Source: Paenibacillus sp. FSL R5-0623 (GTDB lineage: Bacteria; Bacillota; Bacilli; Paenibacillales; Paenibacillaceae). From it: a DNA stretch of 64,000 nt. The stretch is taken from contig NZ_CP150233.1 of the NCBI RefSeq assembly GCF_037974265.1, positions 6,696,001-6,760,000 of the forward strand, read 5' to 3'. Position numbers and translations under genes: made by a program. Under the pieces are notes generated by a model. It was not told where the DNA came from. It was given only the letters and a program-made list of their open reading frames with translations, and made no database searches. This document shows positions 7,662 to 16,938 of this stretch, in pieces. Position 1 is the first letter of the stretch, and each line of letters opens with the position of its first letter.

Positions 7662-10250
7662 TCAATCTACTTCTTCCTCAGGCACAGTAGGCTCGTCGGC
7701 AGGCTTTGCTGTCTCTTTGGACTGTATTTCCTCCATCCGGCTCGACACCTTCTGATACAGGTAAGAGATCCCCAGCAATAGTACTCCAAAGCTGAAATAG
7801 GCAAAGATTTTGCTACCCGAGGTAAGCATCCCCACATCATAGAACACCATCTTCCCCGTAGCGAACAACGTTAGGCCAAGGCCGAGACGCCGAATCATGA
7901 CATATTTTCTACGGAATCCATACGCAATATAGAGTATTGCCAGCAGCAGATAGATTAGGCTGAACATCAGCCCCACATCACCCCACTGGAACTGAATCGT
8001 CAGGAAAACGGTGATGACACCCAGCAGATATACCCCTGCGATAACCGGGTACCATTCAATGCTCTTGAACTGTCCGCGGATGCCTGCAATTAGCAGATCC
8101 CTTCCTGCAAAGAATACCCCTACGTTAAAGATAATTAGGACCAGCAAACCAACAATCTCCGCCGCTGTATGCTGCTGAACTTCCGGCTGAAGCGCTGGCA
8201 TGGTTAAGGTGACAGCCAGCGCAATACAGCAGCCAATGGCATGCAGGAAGGTGGTATACCCCTGCACGTATTGATCACGCAGAAGCTTTACCTTGTTCAG
8301 TCCATAGGCCAACGCAATCGTGAGCGCTGCGAACATGAGCAACTTGTAGAACATGTATAACAGGAACGTCCCATCGACAGCTCTGGTATACAATTCATTC
8401 GACTCATACAGCACGTATAACCACAGATTCGCAAGTGTCACATACTTGAATCCGTTCAGGAAACCCAGCTCCAGCGGGCTGTAATTGAATCTCTCTCTGG
8501 AAGATGAGTTGCTGTGAACTGCCCAGACATAATACAGTGTAATAAGCACAGTTCCCAGCGTGATACTGGAGTATTTTAACATGAAGTAAGAACGTTCCCC
8601 GATGAAGAATAGCGCCAGCAGATCGTAGTACACAAAAGTGATTAGACATAGAAGCACAATGCCCCATCCGGCACGTTCCACAGACTTGAGCCGTTTCAGA
8701 TGTCCTAGCGTAACCAACAGAACCCCTTCAATTAACCAACCCATCGATAACCACTTGGCCCCGAATTGGAACGGAATAATCAAAACGGCAAAGGTCAGGG
8801 AAGTGACATAGAAGAGCAGAATCGTCTGTTTCTCCTGAGCCATATGGCGCTGGACGAATCGTGCGAGGCCCAGATACACCACGCAGAAGATCAACGCCAG
8901 CAAGCCCTGAGCATCATTCCAATTTGCCACATCAAACAGTACGTATAACATCAGACAGCTGATGCTCGTATTCATGGCGAGCAGAGCGAAATCCCACCAG
9001 GTTAACTTCATTCGATGTTTGAAAGGATATGCCAGCGTAATGCCCAGATATAATGCAAACGTCACAATGGAATACAGCATGCCAATCTTCTCACTTGGCG
9101 ACAGCCATAAGAGGATGAGCATGGATGGTGTGTTGAACAGGAAACTGATATAGTGCACCACCGGCCACCGTTTGCCGAATGATATAAACACAATAATGCC
9201 GTTTAAGAGCAGCAGATAGATCATGGCTACATAGACAGCCGGACCTTCAAGTCCGAACGAGAACATGTAGGAGAATAACGGAAGATATCCGCCCACGAGA
9301 CCTAGTGAACAGATGGTCTTCGACTGGTATCTCAAGGACAACAATACGGAGATTGCCGATACCAACACAGACAAGCCAAGTCCCGTATATAACCCGATAA
9401 TATGCAGTAAAAAGTAACTATAGAAGACGGAGCCGAACAAGACGGATATCCCACCGCCGAGCAGCCCCATCGCAAACGTCTGCCTTTTGCGGCGGAACAG
9501 CCACTCTCCTCCAGCGAGCATCAGTGCACCGAGCAGGAAAAAGGCTCCGCTCTTCATCTCGTCATTAAACCAGGTCGAGTACGAGTATTGGAACGCTGCT
9601 CCAACGCCCAGAATGAGGAGCAAGATGGCTACTTTGTTGATCCAGCTGAGTCCAATCTTCATCTCCATGCGATTCTGTTTGATCCTGCGTTGGATAGTCT
9701 CTTCGCTCAACCCTTCCTCCGCCATATGCTCATAACCACGTTCCATGTGCCCACGCAGAGCCTCTTCTCTATCCCGTACGGCTCGTCTGTGCGATTCAAT
9801 GCGCTCATTCACCTCTGCCGCAAGGTAAGCAATCCTCTCCTTCACCTCGTGGGAATCCTCTTGTAACTCCTGTGCGGCCTGGTTGTACAGCGAGTTCAGA
9901 TTGGATTTGGTTCGATGTTCATGGAATGCAATTCGATCATTATGTACTGCTGTTTTCCCTTGAAAATAGGTCTCCATCTTCTCCCGGGATACCCGGATCA
10001 GATTCAGCTTCTCATCCAGCATTTGTTCAGATAACGCCATCCGAAGACGTGCATTCTCTTCTTCCATCTTGCGCGAGCGAAGTTCAAGCTGGCGCAGCTT
10101 GAGCTTATGAGCCTCATACTGTTCCTGTAACTGTTCATTCTGAACGATCAGGTCATCGGACTGGTATTCCTGGAGCAGGGCATGGTACTCCTTCGCCAGC
10201 TGTTTCTGCTGCTCCTGAACCTGTTGAAGCCGATCCTTAAACTCCTTCAT
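7662..10250 (-). CDS. DUF2339 family multi-pass membrane protein
   Basis: 862 residues. Residues 1 to about 190 are charged and predicted coiled coil (runs such as LQQVQEQQKQLAKEYHALLQ). From about residue 200 to 840 the sequence is an almost unbroken series of hydrophobic spans, some two dozen by eye, including the family-typical 'SLGLVGGYLPLF'. The tail is acidic (PADEPTVPEEEVD). DUF2339 proteins are predicted membrane proteins of unknown function. The start has SD GGAGGAAG eleven bases from ATG. Monocistronic: convergent with the 108-aa gene, and separated from the LCP gene upstream by a terminator. Confidence 0.8.
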   Translation of the reverse strand: MKEFKDRLQQVQEQQKQLAKEYHALLQEYQSDDLIVQNEQLQEQYEAHKLKLRQLELRSRKMEEENARLRMALSEQMLDEKLNLIRVSREKMETYFQGKTAVHNDRIAFHEHRTKSNLNSLYNQAAQELQEDSHEVKERIAYLAAEVNERIESHRRAVRDREEALRGHMERGYEHMAEEGLSEETIQRRIKQNRMEMKIGLSWINKVAILLLILGVGAAFQYSYSTWFNDEMKSGAFFLLGALMLAGGEWLFRRKRQTFAMGLLGGGISVLFGSVFYSYFLLHIIGLYTGLGLSVLVSAISVLLSLRYQSKTICSLGLVGGYLPLFSYMFSFGLEGPAVYVAMIYLLLLNGIIVFISFGKRWPVVHYISFLFNTPSMLILLWLSPSEKIGMLYSIVTFALYLGITLAYPFKHRMKLTWWDFALLAMNTSISCLMLYVLFDVANWNDAQGLLALIFCVVYLGLARFVQRHMAQEKQTILLFYVTSLTFAVLIIPFQFGAKWLSMGWLIEGVLLVTLGHLKRLKSVERAGWGIVLLCLITFVYYDLLALFFIGERSYFMLKYSSITLGTVLITLYYVWAVHSNSSSRERFNYSPLELGFLNGFKYVTLANLWLYVLYESNELYTRAVDGTFLLYMFYKLLMFAALTIALAYGLNKVKLLRDQYVQGYTTFLHAIGCCIALAVTLTMPALQPEVQQHTAAEIVGLLVLIIFNVGVFFAGRDLLIAGIRGQFKSIEWYPVIAGVYLLGVITVFLTIQFQWGDVGLMFSLIYLLLAILYIAYGFRRKYVMIRRLGLGLTLFATGKMVFYDVGMLTSGSKIFAYFSFGVLLLGISYLYQKVSSRMEEIQSKETAKPADEPTVPEEEVD

Positions 10251-10371
10251 GAGCTTCCTCCGTTGGTTGATGTTTAATCTTTTCCCTATATTTTACTATA
10301 TGTATGCCATAAAAAGAGGTTTAAACATTAGATATATCTGTGCAATATTTCATCCGTAGGATCTCAAACGC

Positions 10372-10403
10372 AAAAAAGCCGGGAAGCAACTGCTTCGCCG
10401 GAC
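10372..10403 (-). terminator. Rho-independent terminator of the LCP gene
   Basis: On the minus strand CCGGCGAAGC pairs with GCTTCCCGG (plus coordinates about 10379-10400), followed by CTTTTTTG. It lies 40 bp past the LCP stop codon. Confidence 0.75.
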
Positions 10404-10439
10404 TTATATTCATATGAGCATTTGCACAAGAATCGATGC

Positions 10440-11480
10440 TTATGCCGCATCACTCGTCTCCGATTGGTCCGCTGACTCGGGCTCAATTATCTCGGTCGCA
10501 TCAGGGTCTAGCCAACTGGCGATCATGCCACGCACATACTGCAGATCGTCCTCCGACAGATCGTAGTACCATGTGCCACTGCGCGTTGCACCCTCCCCCT
10601 TCAGCATGTAATTGCTGATCGTTGGTATGCTATCTTTCATATATAAGGACTCGGCAAATTTCACGATAAAGTCCGAGGTCATGTTGGTTGTAAAATTCGA
10701 TCCGGCAATCTGGATTACGTCCGGGATTTTGGTCAGATTTTTGACCTCCAGCGCACGATTCATGAAGGCACTTAAGAAAATCCGGTGACGCATCGTCCGA
10801 TTGAAATCAGAATCTTCCCGGTAACGCACATATCCAAGCGCTTCTTCACCGCTATAGATCGGTTTGTTGGCTTCAACGAACAGCTTTTCATGCGCTCTTG
10901 ATTTGTTCTCAATATTCTTTTTGATCGGCAGTTCAACGCCACCCACCGCATCAACAATATCCTTGAGCCCGTTAAAATTAATCGCGGCATAGAAATCCAC
11001 TTTGTTCCCCAGCAAATTCTCCACTGTATCCATCGCCATCTTGGCTTCACCATGGGCATACGCTGAGTTGATCTTTGACTTCACATCCCGGCCGACAATC
11101 TCGGTATAGGAGTCACGCGGAATGGACAGCAGCAGCACTTTATTGTCTTCTGGACGCACGACGGAATAGATGATGGTATCCGAACGGCTTGGTTCGTTAT
11201 CCCGTTGGTCAATCCCTAGCAGCAACAGCGAGAATGGGTCGGTATGTTCCACGACAGGGGCATCCTTATCGCCCGCTGGTACAAAGGAGTCATCCAAGGC
11301 TTCCTTCACCGTAGCTGAAGCGAACATGTTAAAGGCAAACACGACGAGTTGCTTTTGATAGATAAATCCGAGTCCTCCCAACACAAGCAGCACACTTAGG
11401 GTGATGATTAATGGCTTCTTCCATTTCTTCTTCGGTTTCTTCGGCTTCCGTCTTGTTAAATGTGCAGCACTGTTTTCCAT
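10440..11480 (-). CDS. LCP (LytR-CpsA-Psr) family wall-polymer ligase
   Basis: 346 residues from the second of two consecutive ATGs (11480), which has better spacing from SD AAGGAG. N-terminal basic stretch (TRRKPKKPKKKWKKP), one membrane span at about residues 29-50, then the extracellular LCP domain with its hallmark 'LLLGIDQRDNEPSRSDTI', 'SIPRDSYTEI' and 'KINSAYAHGE'. LCP enzymes move teichoic-acid-type or other anionic glycopolymers from undecaprenyl carriers to peptidoglycan at the outer membrane face; the Arg and Asp residues binding the lipid pyrophosphate are in these motifs. The C-terminal tail is acidic. It stands alone with its own terminator. Confidence 0.9.
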   Translation of the reverse strand: MENSAAHLTRRKPKKPKKKWKKPLIITLSVLLVLGGLGFIYQKQLVVFAFNMFASATVKEALDDSFVPAGDKDAPVVEHTDPFSLLLLGIDQRDNEPSRSDTIIYSVVRPEDNKVLLLSIPRDSYTEIVGRDVKSKINSAYAHGEAKMAMDTVENLLGNKVDFYAAINFNGLKDIVDAVGGVELPIKKNIENKSRAHEKLFVEANKPIYSGEEALGYVRYREDSDFNRTMRHRIFLSAFMNRALEVKNLTKIPDVIQIAGSNFTTNMTSDFIVKFAESLYMKDSIPTISNYMLKGEGATRSGTWYYDLSEDDLQYVRGMIASWLDPDATEIIEPESADQSETSDAA

Positions 11481-11594
11481 CATATCTCCTTTAATAACGG
11501 GTTCTTAGAATCATTTAACTATATTAATAACACGTTTTCAATAGATTACGTTATAATCTGCATTACATAAATGAATAGAGAAGGAGCGATGAAT

Positions 11595-12569
11595 GTGGAA
11601 TATCGACGTTTGGGCAATAGTGGTTTGCGTGTGTCGGCACTGGGGCTTGGCACCAATGCATTTGGCAAACGCGCGGATGAAGCAGCTTCTACCCGCATTA
11701 TTCATGCAGCGATGGATCAGGGCATCAACTTTATCGATACCGCCAATATCTACGCAGGCACGGAATCGGAACGCATTATTGGACAGGCTCTCACAGGTCG
11801 ACGGGAAAACGCGGTGCTTGCTACCAAGGCCGGATTACCCCGGCATGATGGTCCTCATGGGCGGGGTTCCTCCCGCTACCATCTGCAACAAGAGCTGGAA
11901 CATAGCCTGCGGCGTCTGCAAACGGATTATGTCGATCTGTACCAGATCCATACTTTTGATCCGCATACACCGCTGGATGAGACACTGCGCACACTGGATG
12001 ATATGGTCACTTCCGGCAAAGTCCGTTACATCGGAGCCTCCAACTACGCAGCTTGGGAGCTGATGAAAGCTCTGGGCATCAGTGAACATAAAGGTTATGT
12101 GCGCTACATCTCCACCCAAACCAGCTACTCCCTGGCAGACCGTACGCCCGAGTTGGAACTGGTACCGATGTGTCTGGATCAGGGTGTAGGTATTATTCCG
12201 TACTTCCCGTTGGCAGGTGGTATTCTGACAGGTAAATATAACGGACAGACCAGTGTACCTTCTGGTTCCAGAGCAGACACCGATCCGTCTTTCAACCGTT
12301 TCTTGCTGGAGCATAATATTCAACTGAGCGAACAAGTAAGCGCAAAAGCGGCTGCATATGGATGCTCCCCGAGTGTGCTGTCGCTTGCATGGCTGCTGAC
12401 ACGTCAGGCTGTATCCACAGTGATTGTTGGCGCTACACACACCGATCAGTTGGAACACAATCTGGCTAGTCTGGACATGTCACTGCCTGATGAGCTGTTG
12501 GCCGATCTGGACCAGATCAGTGACTCTTTCCGTCGCCGCGAGCCGTTTGCGTCCTATCGAATCGATTGA
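11595..12569 (+). CDS. Aldo/keto reductase (IolS/YghZ-like)
   Basis: 324 residues from a GTG at 11595: SD AAGGAG at 11581-11586 is eight bases away, and the protein then begins MEYRRLGNSGLRVS, the usual family start; upstream ATGs at 11571 and 11589 are badly spaced. The (beta/alpha)8 NADPH-dependent reductase motifs are present: 'FIDTANIY' (catalytic Asp and Tyr), 'ATKAG' (Lys) and 'YQIHTFD' (His). The physiological substrate is unknown; such enzymes reduce reactive carbonyls. A TATAAT (11552-11557) lies inside a short inverted repeat AGATTA/TAATCT. Single gene with its own terminator. Confidence 0.85.
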   Translation: MEYRRLGNSGLRVSALGLGTNAFGKRADEAASTRIIHAAMDQGINFIDTANIYAGTESERIIGQALTGRRENAVLATKAGLPRHDGPHGRGSSRYHLQQELEHSLRRLQTDYVDLYQIHTFDPHTPLDETLRTLDDMVTSGKVRYIGASNYAAWELMKALGISEHKGYVRYISTQTSYSLADRTPELELVPMCLDQGVGIIPYFPLAGGILTGKYNGQTSVPSGSRADTDPSFNRFLLEHNIQLSEQVSAKAAAYGCSPSVLSLAWLLTRQAVSTVIVGATHTDQLEHNLASLDMSLPDELLADLDQISDSFRRREPFASYRID

Positions 12570-12579
12570 GCAACCTAAA

Positions 12580-12620
12580 CAGACCTCCCGACAAGATGAA
12601 GTCAGGAGGTCTGTTTGTAT
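12580..12620 (+). terminator. Rho-independent terminator
   Basis: CAGACCTCC (12580-12588) with GGAGGTCTG (12605-12613), a perfect 9-bp stem, followed by TTTGTATTTT. Confidence 0.85.
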
Positions 12621-12713
12621 TTTGCAGAGGTGCTATAATTATTAATAATTAGAAAATTTCCCAGTTCCACTACAAACTGTAGTTTAATAAATTAAAAAAA
12701 GATATATTACGGA

Positions 12714-13175
12714 TCAACTCTCTGTTTTTTGGCGAAGAAACTCCTGCATGATCTCCAAATACTCTCCCTTACGTTCATCCAAAGTTTCGAAAAATGCCTT
12801 GTCCGACTCCTCGACCAGATGAATTCCCTCCACAGCCAATCGGGTTCCTTCTTCCGTTGTTGTGATAATGTTGGCACGCGTATCTGTCTGATGACGGGCG
12901 CGGGTAATTAATCCCCTTTTTTCAAGCGCACGTAGAACCTGAGAAGTTACGTTAACATCCACCTTGGCAAAATGAGCAATTTGAACCTGAGTAACTCCTT
13001 TGCCTTCCTCATCGTGTTCATTGAGCCACAAACAGGCGTGCAATAATACAAATTGAGGTTGTGTCAGTTCGAGGGGCTCCAGCACCCTGCGTACTTCCTT
13101 TTGCCACATGGATGTAACCTGCCATAACAGATATCCCGGGCTTTCTTGTGCGTTTTTATACCTTGAGCTTGTCAT
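12714..13175 (-). CDS. MarR family transcriptional regulator
   Basis: 153 residues; SD GGAGGTATGAG before ATG. Winged helix visible: 'GVTQVQIAHFAKVDVNVTSQ' near the recognition helix, then 'VLRALEKRGLITRARHQTDTRA', whose Asp/Arg-rich wing is typical of MarR. The N-terminal 'LLWQVTSMWQKEVRRVLEPL' is the dimer helix and includes a polar pair often seen in MarR proteins that transport-link. The target is unclear; the gene stands alone between a terminator upstream on the other strand and the AIM24 gene. Confidence 0.85.
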   Translation of the reverse strand: MTSSRYKNAQESPGYLLWQVTSMWQKEVRRVLEPLELTQPQFVLLHACLWLNEHDEEGKGVTQVQIAHFAKVDVNVTSQVLRALEKRGLITRARHQTDTRANIITTTEEGTRLAVEGIHLVEESDKAFFETLDERKGEYLEIMQEFLRQKTES

Positions 13176-13306
13176 CTCATACCTCCATGATGTGCGACCT
13201 TATGCAACAGAATATGTACCCGTCAGTCAATGAAGTAAATCCATTATTCATATAACGATGATGGAAACATATCCGTTGCAATTCTGTGTGTTCTTTCTCA
13301 AAAAAA

Positions 13307-13984
13307 TTAGCGGGCAGGTATAAACTGCTTCACCCATTGTCCGAATCCTTGCGGATTGCGGCTCTGTATAAGAATGGTTCCTTCTCCCCGGAACCGACAT
13401 ACCAGTCCTTCTCCACTTGTTACACTGGATAACCAGCCCTGTGAAGCTTTCTCAATACGGTAATCAACATAATGAGGCCATGCCACCAAATGGGCGTTAT
13501 CCACGATCATTTCTTCACCTGCTGCCAGATTAATCGCATGGATGGCACCATAGGAAGACAGAAATACAGTTCCACGTCCGCTGATCTCAATAATGAAGAA
13601 ACCTTCTCCCGAAAAGAGACCTTTCTTCAGGTTTTGCATTTTGGTATTCACCTGAATGCCCTCGGTTCCTGCCAGAAATCCGTCTTTCTGCACATAGAGT
13701 GAATAAGAACCGTCCAATTCAACAGCTTCTACATCGCCCATGCTTGAAGGTGAGAGCAGAATCTCTGCCGACCCGCCCGCAGCCGTCAGTTCCTGAAAGA
13801 AAAACTTCTCCCCGCTCAGCATCCGACCGAACCCGGCAAACATTCCGCCTTCTGCTGAACCCTTCAGTTCAACCGTAGGCGTCATGGATACCATCGCACC
13901 ACTCTCAGCCTTGAACCGTTCTCCCCGCTGCAAATGTACCTTGAGCATCGCAAAAGCACCATCATATAAAATCTCATAGTTCAC
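13307..13984 (-). CDS. AIM24/TIGR00266 family protein
   Basis: 225 residues from a GTG that overlaps the stop of the HxlR gene by four bases (GTGA), so translation is probably coupled. Family phrases are visible: 'FKAESGAMVSM', 'GMFAGFGRMLSGEKFFFQ', 'GEGFFIIEISGRGTVFLSSYG'. TIGR00266/AIM24 proteins form a trimeric beta-rich fold related to the tubby C-terminal domain; the yeast AIM24 is mitochondrial, and the bacterial role is not settled. No signal peptide, so cytosolic. Here it is the second gene of the regulator's operon, suggesting a link to the YtcD stimulus. Confidence 0.85.
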   Translation of the reverse strand: MNYEILYDGAFAMLKVHLQRGERFKAESGAMVSMTPTVELKGSAEGGMFAGFGRMLSGEKFFFQELTAAGGSAEILLSPSSMGDVEAVELDGSYSLYVQKDGFLAGTEGIQVNTKMQNLKKGLFSGEGFFIIEISGRGTVFLSSYGAIHAINLAAGEEMIVDNAHLVAWPHYVDYRIEKASQGWLSSVTSGEGLVCRFRGEGTILIQSRNPQGFGQWVKQFIPAR

Positions 13985-14376
13985 GGTTGCACCAGCTCCC
14001 TATTGTCAGAGTTAAAATCATTTAGTCCATTATCTTCCAGAACTGCTGATTTGTCTCCGTATTCCTTCACAATATGTTGATCTCCCCAATTACAGAGTGC
14101 ATTGAGAATCGGTTCAAGACTTCTCCCGTAATCACTCAATTCGTATTCTACTTTGGGAGGGACCTGATTGTATACGATTCGGTTTACGATTCCGTCGTTT
14201 TCAAGCTCTCTCAGCTGTTGTGTTAACATTTTCTGTGTGATTGCGGGCATAATACGTTTGAGATCACTGGTTCGTCTCTTCCCATGTGTCAGATGACAGA
14301 GAATGACGCATTTCCACTTGCCACCGATCACTTCTAAGGTCGCTTCAACCGAGATGTTATATTTTTTTCTTACCAT
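13981..14376 (-). CDS. ytcD: HxlR family regulator, YtcD-like
   Basis: 131 residues, SD GGAGGAAG before ATG. From the start it follows B. subtilis YtcD closely in my memory (KYNISVEATLEVIGGKWKC at residues 5-23). Winged helix with 'ITQKMLTQQLRELENDGIV' and wing 'VPPKVEYELSDYG'. A cysteine pair context (KWKCVILCHL, Cys 23 and 27) resembles redox- or quinone-sensing HxlR proteins such as YodB. It is divergent from the ytbD-like transporter, as in B. subtilis, and the intergenic region carries a repeated element, so it very likely controls ytbD-ytbE and itself. Confidence 0.85.
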   Translation of the reverse strand: MVRKKYNISVEATLEVIGGKWKCVILCHLTHGKRRTSDLKRIMPAITQKMLTQQLRELENDGIVNRIVYNQVPPKVEYELSDYGRSLEPILNALCNWGDQHIVKEYGDKSAVLEDNGLNDFNSDNRELVQP

Positions 14377-14432
14377 AACTTGCTTCCTCCCTGATGAATT
14401 GGATTACATCCGTCGCATGCTGTATAGGCACC

Positions 14433-14465
14433 AAAAAGTACGTAGGGTACTAAAAAGTACGTACT
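14433..14465. promoter_or_regulatory. Putative YtcD-type operator: two direct repeats with a palindrome
   Basis: AAAAAGTACGTA occurs twice, at 14433-14444 and 14452-14463, start to start 19 bp, about two helical turns. The second includes a perfect palindrome AGTACGTACT (14456-14465). It lies between the divergent HxlR regulator and MFS genes. Confidence 0.6.
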
Positions 14466-14540
14466 ATTCAATCTATACCGAATAACTCATAATAGCATTT
14501 GCCGGTACGTAAATCTACATTCGGGGGAGTTGAGCAAGAA

Positions 14541-15755
14541 ATGTTACAAGATTCAAAACGCAGCACGTGGGCACTGCTAGCACTGGCCATTAGTGCATTC
14601 GCAATCGGTACCACAGAATTTATCAGCGTTGGGCTACTGCCCCTCATTGCAGATAACCTGGGCATTTCCGTAACTACAGCGGGACTGACCGTTACTTTAT
14701 ATGCATTAGGCGTTACCTTTGGGGCTCCTGTCCTGACCTCACTGACGTCTACCATATCACGCAAAACGTTATTGCTTGCCATCATGATTGTCTTCATTGC
14801 GGGTAACACGTTGGCTGCACTATCGACGGGCGTCACCATGTTACTCATTGCGCGAGTCGTATCCGCTCTGGCACACGGAGTATTCATGTCTATCGGCTCC
14901 ACCATCGCAGCGGATCTGGTTCCTGCCAACCGCAGAGCAAGTGCCATTGCCATCATGTTCTCCGGGCTAACGATAGCCACGGTAACGGGCGTACCTCTCG
15001 GTACACTCATCGGTCAACATTGGGGCTGGCGCGCTGCCTTTATCCTGATTGTTGTAGTTGGCATCGTTGCAAGCATCGGAAACCTGATACTCGTTCCATC
15101 CACGTTGAAGCGAGGAACACAAACGGCATTTCGGGATCAGCTGAAGCTGGTTACAGGCGGACGATTGCTGCTTGCTTTTGCCATCACTGCAGTCGGGTAC
15201 GGAGGAACATTTGTTGTGTTTACGTATCTGTCTCCGTTGTTGCATGATATTAGCGGATATTCCGAGAAAACAGTAGCGTTCATTCTGTTGTTGTACGGAA
15301 TAGCCATCGCTGTTGGCAACATCATCGGCGGCAGAGCAGCCAATCGCAACCCGCTCAAGGCGCTCTTCTACATGTTCATCATTCAGACCATCATTCTCGG
15401 CGTGATGTACTTCACCGTCCCGTTCAAGTTGGCAGCACTGCTCACCATTATGGGTATGGGCCTGCTCGCCTTCATGAATGTGCCTGGTCTTCAGATGTAC
15501 GTTGTAACCTTGGCTGAGCGATATGCACCACAGGCCAAGGATGTTGCCTCAGCCTTTAACATCGCCGCATTTAATGCAGGGATCGCTATAGGTGCCTATT
15601 TGGGTGGAGTGATCAATGACTCCATTGGTTTGATTCACACGACATGGGTTGGTGCCTTGATGGTTCTCGTAGCTGTAATTCTGACGGCATGGGCTAAAAT
15701 GCTGGAAAGCAAGGATCAACATGTACCTGCCGAACTGCAGAAGGCTTCGTTCTAA
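14541..15755 (+). CDS. ytbD: MFS efflux transporter, YtbD-like
   Basis: 404 residues from ATG 14541, with GGGGGAG eleven bases upstream; an in-frame TTG at 14499 has no ribosome binding site. Twelve-span DHA1-type major facilitator with 'FAIGTTEFISVGLLPLIADNLG' shortened here to its core 'AIGTTEFISVGLLP' in span 1 and 'RVVSALAHGVFMSIGSTI' around spans 4-5, the drug-efflux/AraJ subgroup. Presumably exports a small toxic compound in exchange for protons; the substrate is unknown. Gene order regulator-transporter-reductase equals B. subtilis ytcD-ytbD-ytbE. Controlled by the repeated element between it and the HxlR gene. Confidence 0.85.
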   Translation: MLQDSKRSTWALLALAISAFAIGTTEFISVGLLPLIADNLGISVTTAGLTVTLYALGVTFGAPVLTSLTSTISRKTLLLAIMIVFIAGNTLAALSTGVTMLLIARVVSALAHGVFMSIGSTIAADLVPANRRASAIAIMFSGLTIATVTGVPLGTLIGQHWGWRAAFILIVVVGIVASIGNLILVPSTLKRGTQTAFRDQLKLVTGGRLLLAFAITAVGYGGTFVVFTYLSPLLHDISGYSEKTVAFILLLYGIAIAVGNIIGGRAANRNPLKALFYMFIIQTIILGVMYFTVPFKLAALLTIMGMGLLAFMNVPGLQMYVVTLAERYAPQAKDVASAFNIAAFNAGIAIGAYLGGVINDSIGLIHTTWVGALMVLVAVILTAWAKMLESKDQHVPAELQKASF

Positions 15756-15860
15756 GTTGCATCCCGACCATTGGGCTCGGCCTGGGAATATTGGTTCCAA
15801 ATTTATGAGGGGAACCGGTTTCACATCGTATTTTACTATACTATATACGTTGAACCCAAT

Positions 15861-15890
15861 TTGATCTACTGTGATTTAATTTTGTATGAT
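15861..15890 (+). promoter_or_regulatory. Putative promoter of ytbE
   Basis: TTGATC (15861-15866), 18-bp spacer, TATGAT (15885-15890). It would allow ytbE to be expressed apart from ytbD, which ends 195 bp upstream without a terminator. Confidence 0.4.
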
Positions 15891-15950
15891 AAAACAACAA
15901 AAATTCAGCTTCAAACGACTGATTTTCACACAATTGAAGGAGGAACTCTC

Positions 15951-16808
15951 ATGACAACATCTCAAACCGCACAACATTTACAATCTACAGTAACTCTGCA
16001 TAACGGTGTTTCAATGCCTTGGTTCGGACTTGGTGTATTTAAGGTAGAAGAAGGATCTGAACTGATTGAAGCCGTGAAAAATGCGATTAAACATGGCTAC
16101 CGAAGCATTGATACTGCTGCAATATACGGCAATGAAGCCGGTGTTGGTCAAGCGATTGCAGAAGCTTTGCAAGAAAACAACCTGAAACGCCAAGAACTGT
16201 TTGTTACATCTAAAGTATGGAATGCAGACCTAGGATATGAAGAGACACTTGCCGCTTTTGATACCACATTGAACAAACTGGGACTGGAATACCTGGACCT
16301 GTATCTGATTCACTGGCCTAAAGCAGGAAAATACAAAGCAGCCTGGAAAGCAATCGAGGAGTTGTACGCGGCTCGCCGCATTAAAGCTATTGGTGTCAGC
16401 AACTTCCAGATTCATCATCTCGAAGACCTGATGCAGGATACCAAAGTGAAGCCGATGGTCAATCAGGTGGAATACCACCCTCGCCTGACTCAGGTTGAGC
16501 TTAAGGCTTTCTGCGAAAAGAATGGTATCCAGTTTGAGGCTTGGTCGCCTCTGATGCAAGGTCAACTGTTGGACAACCCAGTGCTTACGGCGATTGCTTC
16601 AGCCAAAGGCAAATCGGTTGCACAAGTCATCCTGCGTTGGGATCTGCAAAATGGAGTCATTACCATTCCAAAGTCCACCAAGGAAAACCGGATTATCGAG
16701 AATTCCTCCATCTTCGACTTTGAACTTTCAAATGAAGAGATGGATCAGATCAGTGCCCTGAACGAAGATGTACGCGTTGGACCTGACCCAGACAACTTCG
16801 ATTTCTAA
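15951..16808 (+). CDS. ytbE: Aldo/keto reductase YtbE
   Basis: 285 residues from ATG 15951 with SD GAAGGAGG eight bases upstream; longer frames lack a ribosome binding site. Very close to B. subtilis YtbE over its whole length as I remember it (SMPWFGLGVFKVEEGSE, KVWNADLGYEETLAAF, GVSNFQIHHLEDLM, and the ending VGPDPDNFDF). NADPH-dependent reductase of aldehydes and ketones; tetrad visible as 'SIDTAAIYGNE' (Asp, Tyr), 'TSKVWN' (Lys) and 'LIHWP' (His). Partner of ytbD: reduction of a reactive carbonyl and export of toxic products would fit together, which is inference. Confidence 0.92.
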   Translation: MTTSQTAQHLQSTVTLHNGVSMPWFGLGVFKVEEGSELIEAVKNAIKHGYRSIDTAAIYGNEAGVGQAIAEALQENNLKRQELFVTSKVWNADLGYEETLAAFDTTLNKLGLEYLDLYLIHWPKAGKYKAAWKAIEELYAARRIKAIGVSNFQIHHLEDLMQDTKVKPMVNQVEYHPRLTQVELKAFCEKNGIQFEAWSPLMQGQLLDNPVLTAIASAKGKSVAQVILRWDLQNGVITIPKSTKENRIIENSSIFDFELSNEEMDQISALNEDVRVGPDPDNFDF

Positions 16809-16848
16809 TAGATAGCCTTTTGGGAGGCTACTTTGATATAACACAGCG

Positions 16849-16883
16849 AAAACCACCGGATCAAGAGAGCCGGTGGTTTTTGG
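16849..16883. terminator. Bidirectional rho-independent terminator
   Basis: AAAACCACCGG (16849-16859) with CCGGTGGTTTT (16870-16880), perfect 11-bp stem with A and T runs on both sides, between convergent ytbE and the chitinase. Confidence 0.88.
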
Positions 16884-16938
16884 TTTTCTATTTTTATACT
16901 GCACGCTTTAATTCAAAATGTTGTAATCCATTTTTTAA

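Noticed and set aside
11543..11559. AGATTA/TAATCT inverted repeat over the -10 of the aldo/keto reductase
   Set aside because: Short and AT-rich; too weak to call an operator without a regulator next to it.
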